Notes under the pieces: model-generated
What the model was told of the DNA's origin: nothing
The model's input: only the letters and a program-made list of their open reading frames with translations
Database searches by the model: none
Shown here: in pieces, positions 10,411 to 21,002 of the stretch
How the letters are laid out: the number at the start of each line of letters is the position of its first letter
How positions within the stretch are numbered: position 1 is the first letter of the stretch
Assembly: GCA_949752735.1 (NCBI GenBank)
Contig: OX457047.1
Span: 10,495,872-10,559,871, forward strand
Origin: Lumbricus terrestris
Lineage: Eukaryota > Annelida > Clitellata > Crassiclitellata > Lumbricidae
Reading direction: 5' to 3'
Length of the DNA: 64,000 bases
Translations under genes and position numbers: made by a program

Positions 10411-11260
10411 AGTATTGATCCCTGGTTATCAGATATTGCGGCGCATAGTGAATATTAATAATAATTTACTTCTCTCTCCGACTTTTCATCCTTCTTCCAT
10501 CGCATCTCGCCGCTTTCTTTTCTTTATCTCGAAAACTTGAAATCATTCAATTGAAAACTGGCCAAGAACAATGACCGTCAACTAAATAAGACAACAGCAG
10601 ATATACGACATAATTATATATAAATTATATTATAGGCCTATATTAGGGCTATATTTGACACCATTGGAAATGTGAACCCTCTTCGCAAGGTCAGAGTACT
10701 TGAAGCAAGAAGCAGATTTGCAATGAAAACGACCTGACAGCTTATAAGTCTATTTGATGTAAACAAAGGCAATATTGGTTCTTATACATTCTTCAACCGT
10801 TACGGTTAAAGTCCGTCGGAATCCGTCGAAGCTGAGCGTAGACTATTATAATCCTCTTTGAGATCCGTCACCTACACTAAAAGAGAGAGTATTGGATTCG
10901 ATCGATTCATAACACAGCTGTCACTCCATGTTAGATGAAATCTTTCATCTTTCAATGCTTGGTCGCCTAACTGCGCTTTTGATTACAATAACCGACATTG
11001 TCATTCACACATTAATTTAATGCTTTACTTGAAAAGCACATTGGTTTGCCAGATTCGTCTTTTAAATAATGCCATAAACGGCAGAATATGGACGGGCAAT
11101 TTAACGGCTGTCTGCTTTTCTATTTACTATTCGCTTTAATATCGGACGGGTTTAAGAGATTCACAGAATATAAGATTTGGCAAATATCATCGCAGACGTC
11201 AGATTTACGTCTGAGTGAAAAGATCGCTTACCAACCGAAGGCACGTAATACGGGTTGGTC
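10411..11260. other. Intergenic, nothing recognised
   Basis: No supported gene. Pyrimidine bias increases from 11260. Confidence 0.5.
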
Positions 11261-12221
<961 letters not shown>

Positions 12222-12245
12222 TTACCTCCCTCCTTTCTTTTAAAG
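12222..12245 (-). promoter_or_regulatory. Polypurine tract of gypsy element 1
   Basis: On the sense strand AAAAGAAAGGAGGGAGG runs to within 3 nt of the 3' LTR. This is the expected primer for plus-strand DNA synthesis. Confidence 0.85.
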
Positions 12246-12334
12246 AGAGCTAATTATCTATAAAAATTAGCGAACGTACCTTAACTAAACAATGCAAATA
12301 GTCTATAACATAATACATCATAAAATATCTTACA

Positions 12335-15286
12335 CTACAATCTAGACAGACAATCAGCTACTACATTCAATTTACCTTTCTTATAGTTCAACAGAATGTC
12401 AAAATTTTGCAATGATAAAGACCATCTGACTAATTTAGCAGATTTCGACATTGATTCAGTCAAATAAACTAAAGGATTATGGTCTGTAAACACATTGATT
12501 TTAGAACCAATAAGAATTTCTTTCAACTTGTTTAAAGCCCATATGATTGCATAGGCTTCCTTCTCAATCGTCGCCCACCTCCTCTGAGTATCTGTCAGCT
12601 TCTGACTGATAAATGAAACAGGACGTTCAATCCCTTCCTCGTCCACCTGAGACAGTACAGCTCCCACAGCAAAATCACTGCTATCACAGTACAAATTAAA
12701 TGGTTTCCCAACCTCAAACATATATAGAATCACATTTGATAAGACAATCTGTTTAAGGGAATCAAAAGATTTCTGATGTGCATCAGTCCAAACAATGTTA
12801 TCAGGTACTTTCTTGCTAGTCAAGTCTGTCAATGGTTTAGCAATTTCAGCAAAATTACAAATAAACTGTCTGTAAAATCCAAAAAATCCTAAGACTTGCT
12901 TCACTTCCTTCCTGGTTTCAGGTTTCTTCAAATTAATTAAACTGTCAATCCTGTCTGGATTCATCATCTTCTTCCCTGATCCTATGAGGTGACCGATGAA
13001 CTTCACCTCACTCTTACCAAACACACATTTCTTCAAGTTCAATGTTACATTATGCAGTCTTATTTGTTTCAAAAATAATTCCAAATGTCTTAAATGAATG
13101 TCCCAATCATTCGAATGCACTGCAATGTCATCAACATAAGGTTCAGTAAAATCATGAATCGGTTGCAAGATCATATTTATCGCTTTTACAAAAGTCCGTC
13201 CAGAGTTAATCATTCCAAACGGAACACGCGTAAATTCATACAGTCCATTATGTGTAACAAACGCAGTCTTCCATTGGTCACTCTTTTTCACAGGACAAGT
13301 CCAATATGCACTGCGACAGTCCATAACAGAAATGAACTTGGATTTTCCAACTTTGCTCAAGACATCGTTGACGATTGGCATAGGATATCTGCAGTTTTCA
13401 GTAAAAGAGTTAATGTATCTGTAGTCACAAGCCAATCTCAAGGATCCATTCTTCTTTTTGACAATGACAAGTGGACTTGCCATTCTGCTTGACGATGGTT
13501 GAATGATGTTTTCTTTCAGCATCTCTTGTATTTGTTTTTCCACTTCTGCTCGGTATATTAATGGTATTCGATATGCCACGAATTCTTTTTCTCGAAAGTC
13601 TGGTCTCAGCACCACTTCGTGTTCTACTAATGTACATAGTCCAGGTTGGTCTGAAAATCTGTCTGCATATCGATTCAGTACATCAAGTAATTGTTTCTGC
13701 TGTTCGCTGGTCAGATGTCCAATTTGTTCGTAATCCAATTGAAGTGACTTCTGTTTTGTCTCTGAATAGTCTTCCTTCAGCGGTATTTCTACCACTGATC
13801 CAAATTCGTCATCCTCTTCCACGATCAGACCACAAGACAATGTTCTCGTAATGAACTTTCTCATCTTGTTAGCATGAATAATCCGTCGACCGTTTTCGTT
13901 CATGTCCACCAGATACGAATATTTGGATCTTCTTTGCAGGACCGTGCATGGACCATGCCATCGGGAGATCAATTTATTGGTTGACGTTGGATACAACACG
14001 ATGACGTTCTCTCCTGGCTCGAATTCTTTATCTTTTGCTCTTTTGTTGTATTGACTGGCGTACTGTTTTTGCTTTTCTTCAGCACAACTCTCGGCGAATG
14101 TCAAGGCCTTTTCCATGTCTGCTCTTAAATTCTTCAGGTACTTTGCCGGTTGCACTCCAATGTTCGGTGGTAGATTTATTTCTTTGGTCCAGCTTTCTTT
14201 AAGGATGGTGAGTGGCCCTCTCGGCAACTTTCCATAGACCAGCAAATACGGTGCCACTCCTGTAGTTGCATTAGGCACTTCTCTCAATGCCCAGACTGTA
14301 AATGGAATAATTTTATGCCACTGTCTCGGATTTTCCACAACGACATGATGAATCATTTTCTTGAACGTTTGATTCCATCTCTCCACCAATCCTGCCGCTT
14401 CTGGATGTCCTGGCGAATCGAATCGAGGACAACACCCCATCAGTATCAGAAATTCTCTTGTTAGACTGGCTGTAAAATTCGTCCCTCTATCGCTCGTTAT
14501 TACTGACGGAACTCCCACATCCATGAACAGCTTCATCAAAGCTTCGCATACAGCCTTAGCGGTCAATGACTTCATCAAGAATATTGTCGGCCATCTTGTA
14601 CATGAGTCCACGATGCACAAACAATACTTATGCCCTGCTGCTGAAGTCGGTTCGATTGGTCCTACGACGTCCATGGTCATTCTTCTGAACGGTACATCCT
14701 CTCTTGGTATTGGTGTAATCGGCACTCGATCCATCACCAAACTTCGTGCTTTCAACTGACACTTCTCACAGGACTTGCAGAACTTCACCACATCTCTACG
14801 CATTCTTGGCCACACAAAGGACAACTTGATACGTTCCCTTGTCTTCTCTTCTCCCAAGTGTCCGCCAAATACTGACTCATGTGCCAATTCCATCACCTGA
14901 ATTCTTCTTTCCTTCGGCAACACCAACTGATACACCAACTGGTCCAACATTTGATGCTTCTTATACATCAACCCATTCACCACACTAAACTCTGATCCTT
15001 TGTCTTCAGCTATCTTCCACCACGACCTCAGTGACTCGTCATTTCTCTGCTGCTCTTCAAATTTCTTTGCGTCTGCCAATTGCCTTTCATCACTCGTATT
15101 CTCGGCAAACAAATCCCTCATACTCGTGTCTATTTCACCATCACTCTCAGAATCATCATCATTATCACGTTCACATGCAACCATCTCTTCTTCAATTTCA
15201 TTGTTTCCAGATGTTATTCCTTCTTCTTCTTCTTGAACGCTTTGTTCATCATCGCTTTCTGTGTCCTCATCTAGCAAACTTTCATT
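12335..15286 (-). CDS. pol: Pol of gypsy element 1: integrase-RT-RNase H
   Basis: Residues are counted from a TTG at 15277; there is no good ATG. An acidic leader (1-80) is followed by an HHCC zinc finger (H133, H140, C170, C173). The integrase core has D203, D263 and E299, with 35 residues between the last two. RT lies at about 555-760 with D653 and the YVDD box at 714-717. RNase H lies at about 855-980 with D865, E907 and D932. All catalytic residues are present. The ORF ends straight after RNase H, and no integrase lies downstream. The frame is the same as gag and is entered directly after a single TAA at 15287-15289, so expression probably needs readthrough. Integrase inserts element DNA; RT and RNase H copy the RNA in the particle. 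The order is seen directly; the Gmr1 assignment is from known families. Confidence 0.9.
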   Translation of the reverse strand, partial: NESLLDEDTESDDEQSVQEEEEGITSGNNEIEEEMVACERDNDDDSESDGEIDTSMRDLFAENTSDERQLADAKKFEEQQRNDESLRSWWKIAEDKGSEFSVVNGLMYKKHQMLDQLVYQLVLPKERRIQVMELAHESVFGGHLGEEKTRERIKLSFVWPRMRRDVVKFCKSCEKCQLKARSLVMDRVPITPIPREDVPFRRMTMDVVGPIEPTSAAGHKYCLCIVDSCTRWPTIFLMKSLTAKAVCEALMKLFMDVGVPSVITSDRGTNFTASLTREFLILMGCCPRFDSPGHPEAAGLVERWNQTFKKMIHHVVVENPRQWHKIIPFTVWALREVPNATTGVAPYLLVYGKLPRGPLTILKESWTKEINLPPNIGVQPAKYLKNLRADMEKALTFAESCAEEKQKQYASQYNKRAKDKEFEPGENVIVLYPTSTNKLISRWHGPCTVLQRRSKYSYLVDMNENGRRIIHANKMRKFITRTLSCGLIVEEDDEFGSVVEIPLKEDYSETKQKSLQLDYEQIGHLTSEQQKQLLDVLNRYADRFSDQPGLCTLVEHEVVLRPDFREKEFVAYRIPLIYRAEVEKQIQEMLKENIIQPSSSRMASPLVIVKKKNGSLRLACDYRYINSFTENCRYPMPIVNDVLSKVGKSKFISVMDCRSAYWTCPVKKSDQWKTAFVTHNGLYEFTRVPFGMINSGRTFVKAINMILQPIHDFTEPYVDDIAVHSNDWDIHLRHLELFLKQIRLHNVTLNLKKCVFGKSEVKFIGHLIGSGKKMMNPDRIDSLINLKKPETRKEVKQVLGFFGFYRQFICNFAEIAKPLTDLTSKKVPDNIVWTDAHQKSFDSLKQIVLSNVILYMFEVGKPFNLYCDSSDFAVGAVLSQVDEEGIERPVSFISQKLTDTQRRWATIEKEAYAIIWALNKLKEILIGSKINVFTDHNPLVYLTESMSKSAKLVRWSLSLQNFDILLNYKKGKLNVVADCLSRL

Positions 15287-18013
15287 TTACTTTTCCTCTT
15301 CTCCTTCTTCCACTTCTCTTCTCCAACTCTGTGCTCTTGTAGTCACATTCGCTTGCAATTCTCCTTGTAATACACTCACTGGTGGAACCTCTTTCAGTTC
15401 TGCGATTATCTCTGGATGCAGCAAGAACTTTTCTTTGTTATCTTTGCACAAGACTGCCGGAATGCTGGCACACACCAAGGTTAAATATGGCGCGATATTT
15501 ACTCCCTTGTCTTTCAAATCTCCTCCTTCGTTATGACAACTCATCCGCACTTCGATTTTCACCAACTTAGCTGGAATGGGTTCTCCAGCCACACATTGCA
15601 AATGTACTCTGCCAATTTCTTCCACTGTCGCTCCTTTCAACAATTCCTCATTGATTACTGGAATCTCAGTACCAGAGTCGATCAGCGCTCTGACTTGCAC
15701 GGGATGACAACTGTCATCATTTCCACGTATCTCTACATTGACATGCTGTAGTAAAGACTTCTTCGTACGTTGACATTCATCTTTGCTTTCTGTTTCTCGA
15801 CCAGTATCTTTAATTGGAGCAGAATTTACTATTTCTCTCTGTATAGCAAATTGAGGCGTGCACTTCATCACTGACTTCACTTCCGTTTCGCGGTTGTCTT
15901 GTTCTTCAGACTGATTCGGTGCATTCATTACTTGTATCTGATTTACTCTGAGATTTTCTGCACTTCGAGTAAATCTATTTCTCAGATTCGTCATTCTTGG
16001 TGGTACTTTGCAATCCTTTATCAGATGTCGGTCTGACTGACAATTATGGCAACGTTTCTTAACAATCCCTCTCTGTTCAGTGCTCTCCCGCCTGTAATTG
16101 TACGCTGTATTGTTTTCTCTTTGGCGTCCCATCACTGGAATTCGACTGTACATTTGTCTGTCACCCGTTGCTTCTCTTCTATCTTGACCAATCTGTCTTC
16201 CAGGAGCACCATCATTCCTTGCTTCGTTATTTCTGGCTTGGTTTCCTGTTTCTTTGTTACTACTATTCCACCTGGGTTGTTTCGAACTATTTCCCCATGC
16301 TTCATATTTCGGTTTGTCTTGAAACATTAGACCAATTCGATTGTTCACGTGTACGTCTGCGAGTTCTGCAACATTACTAGCTTCAAAGCATTCAGTACCC
16401 TCTTTTGCTAGTACGAACTGTAGTGGACCCGGTGGTAGACATTCTTTCAATTTATCCGCCACCAACAAATCAAATAACTTCTCGTAGCTTTTGCCCACTC
16501 GCCTACTTCTGACATAATAGTTCAACAGATTCTTCAATCTTGCTGTAAACATCGTGTATGTTTCTTCTGCCGTTTTCCTCGCATCTCCAAATCGTGATCG
16601 ATATTCTCTCGCTGTCAATTTGAATTCTTTCAGTAAATGTTCTTTCACTATGTCGTAATCATCCAGATCATCGAAAGACAATCGGTTCAACACCATTCTT
16701 GCTCTAGGCGTCATTAGTGGCAACAGCAATTTGACCCAAAACTGCTTTTCCACCGTAAAACTGTTGAATGCATTCTCAACTGTCTCAAAATATAATGGCA
16801 CCTCCATCATATCATATGGCATCTTAGGTAATACATGTTTCATTGCATCACCTATCCTTTTAATCTTGGACACCATTGTCTCACTTTCTCTGATCCTGTT
16901 TCGTTCTGACTCTTCACGGCTTCTTCTTTCGTCTTCATTTCGTTCCCTCAGTCTATTTTGATCTTCTACCCTACGCAGTTCTTCTTGTTCTATCTTTTGC
17001 TGCAACAATTCTAACTGTTTTCTACGTTCCTCCTTTTCTATAGCCATTTCTCGGAGCTGAGCTTCCTTAAGAGCGATTTTCTTTTGTTCTAATTCTAATT
17101 GTTCTTCCCTTTCTCTTTCCGCTTTTTCCAAATTTTCTTTCTCCATTTTTAATTCTTCCTGTCGAATCTCTTCGGCTCTTTGTAATTCTGCCAAACGCAT
17201 GGCTTCTTTGTCTTCCTCACGAATCTTTTGCTCTTCCATCTGTTGTTTTCGTATTTCTTCATCACTTTTCCTTGCTCTCTCGTATTCTATCATCAATTCC
17301 ATTCTTCTTCGTTCAGCTTCGTCACGATCTCTTTTCAGTTGTTCTAGCTGAAGCTGGAACTGCTGCTTCTGCATCTGTATCTCTTCTTGTCTCATCCTTT
17401 CTGCTTGTTCTGCTCTTGCTTTTTCCTCTAGTCGAAGCTTTTCTGTTCGTTCAATCTCTTCTTGTCTCCGTTTCTCCTCTTTCTCTTTCTCTTCTTGTTT
17501 TTGTTCTTTCTCCTCTCGTCTCCGTTGCTCCTCTTTCTCTTTCTCCTCCTGTCTCCGTTTCTCCTCTTTCTCTTTCTCTTCTTGTTTCCGTTCTTTCTCC
17601 TCTTGTCTACGTTGTTCTTCTTTCTCTTTCTCCTCTTTTCTCCGTTGTTCCTCTTCTTGTTTCCGTTCTTTCTCCTCTCGTCTCCGTTCTTTTTCTTCCT
17701 GTCTCCGTTGCTCCTCTTTTTCTTTTTCTTCTTGTCTGCGTTGCTCCTCCCTCATCATCATAAATTGCATCAACGCCTCCATAGACATCGGTGCCGGTGG
17801 TTTTTCAATTGGTTTCTCCTCAACACCACCCACAGCACCTTTCTCTTCAGCTTCCTTTTTAAGCCAAACCTCTGCTAATGCTCCCATCAAATTTTCTCTA
17901 GACATCTCTTCGACTTCTTCTACGTCTAGACCCTCTTCAATTAATAACTTTATTAATCGATCAGAAGACATCTTCTTTATACTGGCTTGCTTTTGTTCTG
18001 TAAGTTTCTCCAT
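15287..18013 (-). CDS. gag: Gag-protease of gypsy element 1
   Basis: 908 residues, from an ATG in good context (AAGATGG). Residues 85-380 are a very long charged E/K/R/Q-rich coiled coil. A capsid-like helical region spans about 395-560. The zinc knuckle CHNC...H...C lies at 655-668. An aspartic-protease motif (LIDSGT, D779) lies near 777-782. A VTTRAQ motif follows the protease, also present in element 2. Gag forms the particle and binds RNA; the protease cleaves the polyprotein. The SCAN domain of vertebrate zinc-finger proteins is thought to derive from a Gmr1-like capsid, which fits this architecture. The ORF ends in TAA, with pol in the same frame immediately after. The coiled coil is unusually long for a gypsy Gag. 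Confidence 0.9.
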   Translation of the reverse strand: MEKLTEQKQASIKKMSSDRLIKLLIEEGLDVEEVEEMSRENLMGALAEVWLKKEAEEKGAVGGVEEKPIEKPPAPMSMEALMQFMMMREEQRRQEEKEKEEQRRQEEKERRREEKERKQEEEQRRKEEKEKEEQRRQEEKERKQEEKEKEEKRRQEEKEKEEQRRREEKEQKQEEKEKEEKRRQEEIERTEKLRLEEKARAEQAERMRQEEIQMQKQQFQLQLEQLKRDRDEAERRRMELMIEYERARKSDEEIRKQQMEEQKIREEDKEAMRLAELQRAEEIRQEELKMEKENLEKAEREREEQLELEQKKIALKEAQLREMAIEKEERRKQLELLQQKIEQEELRRVEDQNRLRERNEDERRSREESERNRIRESETMVSKIKRIGDAMKHVLPKMPYDMMEVPLYFETVENAFNSFTVEKQFWVKLLLPLMTPRARMVLNRLSFDDLDDYDIVKEHLLKEFKLTAREYRSRFGDARKTAEETYTMFTARLKNLLNYYVRSRRVGKSYEKLFDLLVADKLKECLPPGPLQFVLAKEGTECFEASNVAELADVHVNNRIGLMFQDKPKYEAWGNSSKQPRWNSSNKETGNQARNNEARNDGAPGRQIGQDRREATGDRQMYSRIPVMGRQRENNTAYNYRRESTEQRGIVKKRCHNCQSDRHLIKDCKVPPRMTNLRNRFTRSAENLRVNQIQVMNAPNQSEEQDNRETEVKSVMKCTPQFAIQREIVNSAPIKDTGRETESKDECQRTKKSLLQHVNVEIRGNDDSCHPVQVRALIDSGTEIPVINEELLKGATVEEIGRVHLQCVAGEPIPAKLVKIEVRMSCHNEGGDLKDKGVNIAPYLTLVCASIPAVLCKDNKEKFLLHPEIIAELKEVPPVSVLQGELQANVTTRAQSWRREVEEGEEEK

Positions 18014-18572
18014 CTTTCTTCTTTACTTCAGTGATTACCGTGAAGAAATCAAGGGAGTGGCTATGAATATCTGTGATTGGCTGACTTTAATTCTTTTGGC
18101 TCCTTGGGTAAACAAGCAAGTTTTGTATACCTCTCTCTGGCGTTGCGTTGTCGTAATGTCGTTCGTATGCCCGTTGTATCTTCTCACCAGACTCCGAAAT
18201 GCGTCTCCAATCGTAAATATTCCTCCAATTGAAAATATTCCTCCGACTGAAAATATTCCTCCAATTGAAAATATTCCTCCAATTGAAAATATTTCTCCAA
18301 ATGAAAATATTCCTCCAAATGAAAATATTCCTCCAAATGAAAATATTCCTCCAAATGAAAATATTCCTCCAATTGAAAATATTCCTCCGATTGAAAATAT
18401 TCCTCCAAATGAAAATATTCCTCCAATTGAAAATATTCCTCCGATTGAAAATATTCCTCCAAATGAAAATATTCCTCCGATTGAAAATATTCCTCCAAAT
18501 GAAAATATTCCTCCGATTGAAAATATTCCTCCAAATGAGTTCGCTATCCCAACATCCTTTGCTTGAATTCAG
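18014..18572 (-). other. 5' leader of gypsy element 1
   Basis: Region between primer-binding site and gag start. It is dominated by an 18-bp tandem array (18209-18538). Confidence 0.8.
18209..18538. repeat. 18-bp minisatellite in retroelement leader
   Basis: About 18 copies of aaaatattcctccaattg with variants at two positions (aat/gat/act and ttg/atg). It is open in frame on both strands (ENIPPI on plus, EEYFQS on minus) because 18 is a multiple of 3. No in-frame ATG was found for the sense-strand frame. Confidence 0.95.
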
Positions 18573-18591
18573 TATCCCGCCGCTGCCACCA
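18573..18591 (-). promoter_or_regulatory. Primer-binding site, tRNA-Leu type
   Basis: On the sense strand TGGTGGCAGCGGCGGGAT begins 3 nt after the 5' LTR. It matches the complement of the 3' end of animal tRNA-Leu (acceptor ...CCGCTGCCACCA) with one difference compatible with G:U pairing. Confidence 0.8.
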
Positions 18592-18594
18592 AAA

Positions 18595-19168
18595 TGTCAA
18601 CCTCCAATTGACCTTCAAAGTTTTCTTCCTTTTTCTTCAGTGTTCAGTAGCGCAGCCTACGCCTAACCTAGTCACTGTATTTCGGTATCTAAAGCTAGTG
18701 TATAAGTTTCTAAAGTTCTTAACTTGTTCAATTACAACAAAGCTCTGTTTCTTGTATTTTCTTCTTTCTTCATAACAACGCAAATAACACAACAATGGAT
18801 CAACGACGACAAACGCTTGAATTCAACGACAGCAACGCAACTATTATTATCTAACTCCACTGTTCTCTCAAACGTCTTCTATTCTCTACTACCAACTCCT
18901 TCTTCTACAACTTATCTTACTGTCTGGGCGTACACTCTTCCCCTTGCCGCTCTGTCCTTCTATCTGCCTCTCTCCGTCTATCTGTCCGTCTGTCTGTCTG
19001 CCTATCTCTCTCTCTCTCTCTCTCTCCGGCGACGGTCGGCCGAGCCGCGCCAAATTTCCCGCCAGTCTGTCACCTGCAGGCCTAACTGTCTAGACGCTGA
19101 CCTTGAGCTGGTCTAATCGTACGCCTAAACATCAACTGACCACATAGACTATACAACATTAGCTCACA
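18595..19168 (-). repeat. 5' LTR of gypsy element 1
   Basis: 574 bp, same length and, as read, same sequence as 11648-12221. Confidence 0.93.
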
Positions 19169-19213
<45 letters not shown>

Positions 19214-19440
19214 ATCTATCTATCTATCTATCTATCTATCGATCTATCTATCTATCTATCTGGCTGTCTGTCTATCTATCTGTATATCTGTCTATCTGTC
19301 TATCTGTCTATCTATCCATCTATCCATCTATCCATACCCCTCCCTTCCTCCCTTCCTCCCTCCCTCCACCCCTCCCTCCCTCCATCCCTCCATCCATCCA
19401 TCCACTCACCAACCCATCCATCCATCCCTCCATCCAACTA
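19169..19440. repeat. (CTAT)n, (TCCC)n and (CATC)n microsatellites
   Basis: Continuation of the array split by gypsy element 1, running into CCCT- and CCAT-rich repeats in the HCN intron. Confidence 0.9.
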
Positions 19441-19551
19441 TCCTTCTCTCTTTCACACACATATCTCGAAGTAACTTGTCATCTAAAAGTCGCAGATATA
19501 CATTATACACATATGGATATGGATGATCGATGTCACGTGCAAGTGTGTTGT

Positions 19552-19559
19552 TCACTAAC
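19552..19559 (-). other. HCN exon 1 splice donor
   Basis: Sense strand reads ...AACTTCCG|GTTAGTGA. Similarity to HCN stops exactly here and the downstream frame is unrelated. Confidence 0.7.
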
Positions 19560-20446
19560 CGGAAGTTGCTACACGGATGAATGACCCAGTTGCCAGCCGC
19601 CTTCTGCCGCAGCTTCTCCTTCATCAGAGCATTCTTGTTTCCAAACAACTTCATCGCCAACTTATTGTCCGATGGTTGGAAGAACGAGATGATCTGATCC
19701 TTCAAGTAGTTGCTCGGAGAGAGGCGGGACGCGTCGGTCTCACGGAACGGCGACAGCTCTTCCTTTGGTGTTCCGTACAGACTGATGTCGTCACCTAAGT
19801 TGGCGAAGATCGAGTCCTTGTGCATGGCGTACGGCGTCGGTGTGATGTAGTCGCTGACGAGGGAGGCATCGTCCATGTCCCTCGTGATCGTCAGCAGCGG
19901 TGCAGCCCCGCAGTGAACGCTTGGATTCGAGATGAACATCATGCCTTGCTGGTCGTCGCGGTAGTAGAACGGTCGCAGGCGTTTCGAATGATTCCCGGAG
20001 ATCTTCAGTCGATGGTTGTGGTGCGGTGGTGGGGCGCTGGTCCGCGTGCCCTGCAGGGTGAAGAGGGCGGGGGAACGGACCCCGTTGGCGCCCATCGGAT
20101 CATCCTCATCGGGGGGCGTTATTGCCACGTCGATCTGAGGGATGCAGTTGTTATTGCTCCCGCCGAAGCCCATCCTTAGGGCGCCGTTGTCCAGTCCAGC
20201 GCCGCCCGGTGTGGTGGTTAGGTCCGTGTCTGATATGCGTACGATTGGTATGACCTGGATGGGTGATGTTATCACTGGTTCGATGCCTGTCAGGCGTTCA
20301 TAGGACTTGCGGCTGATGTTGATGCTCGACCCTGACCCCCTGCTTCCGGTCGAGTCGAGGCTCGTGCGAGGTCGGGAGGCGACCGGGCGAAAGACGGACG
20401 ATGAGGCGTCGCGTCCGTTGCCCTGGTCGGCGCTCGACCGGGTCTT

Positions 20447-20496
<50 letters not shown>

Positions 20497-20722
20497 AGGT
20501 CGAGATGGAGGAGACCGGGCGGGTGTTGTCCGGGAGGGATGAGGCTCGCTCGAGGGGCGCACGACCGAGGACAGCCACGCGGACATCGCGAAGGGGTTGG
20601 AGAGGGAGACAGCGCGTGAGGGAGACCTGGTTCTGGAGGGAGGCTGAGAGGGAGGCGATCAGGGGGGTCGTACAGCTGTCGTCGGTTGTCATGGCGACGA
20701 CGTCGTCCATCTGCGTTGCCAT
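19560..20722 (-). CDS. HCN: HCN (Ih) channel, first coding exon
   Basis: Encodes the cytoplasmic N-terminus of a hyperpolarization-activated cyclic-nucleotide-gated cation channel. The diagnostic part is residues 347-388: FFQPSDNKLAMKLFGNKNAL and later NWVIHPCSNFR, the helical HCN domain preceding S1 in all HCN channels. Residues 1-340 are disordered, Ser/Pro/Gly-rich, with 16 consecutive Gly at 77-92 from a (CCG)n tract. The ATG has good context (ACCATGG-like, A at -3, G at +4) and an in-frame TAA two codons upstream. The exon ends within the Arg codon of NFR at a GTTAGTG donor (phase 2). Transmembrane, pore and CNBD exons would lie to the left, beyond the microsatellites and gypsy element 1, and are not seen here. 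Which HCN paralogue cannot be told. Confidence 0.88.
20446..20496 (-). repeat. (CCG)n microsatellite coding poly-Gly
   Basis: In-frame trinucleotide tract giving 16 Gly in the HCN N-terminus; likely length-polymorphic. Confidence 0.9.
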
Positions 20723-20789
20723 TGGTTACTGCTTCACGGAGGAATTCTGGATGAGAACAGTTGAGAAGAATTATGAACTCATTAGACTT

Positions 20790-20790
20790 A

Positions 20791-20823
<33 letters not shown>

Positions 20824-20832
20824 TTGTTGTTG

Positions 20833-20866
<34 letters not shown>

Positions 20867-20962
20867 GGAGGAGGAGGAGGATGAGGATGACGGTGACGGT
20901 GACGGTGACGGTGACGACGACGACGACGATGATGATGATGATGATGGTGGTGGTAGTGGTGG

Positions 20963-21001
<39 letters not shown>
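20790..21001. repeat. (GAT)n microsatellite upstream of HCN
   Basis: GAT/GTT/GAC/GGT trinucleotide tract 70-280 bp upstream of the HCN start codon, in the probable 5' UTR or promoter. Confidence 0.9.

Positions 21002-21002
<1 letters not shown>

Noticed and set aside
18209..18538. Resemblance to a CRISPR array
   Set aside because: Units are directly adjacent with no unique spacers, and the surrounding genome is animal.
18057..18566. A 169-codon plus-strand frame with a hydrophobic start and ENIPP repeats
   Set aside because: Antisense to the leader of gypsy element 1; the repeat part is an 18-bp minisatellite open in frame by unit length.
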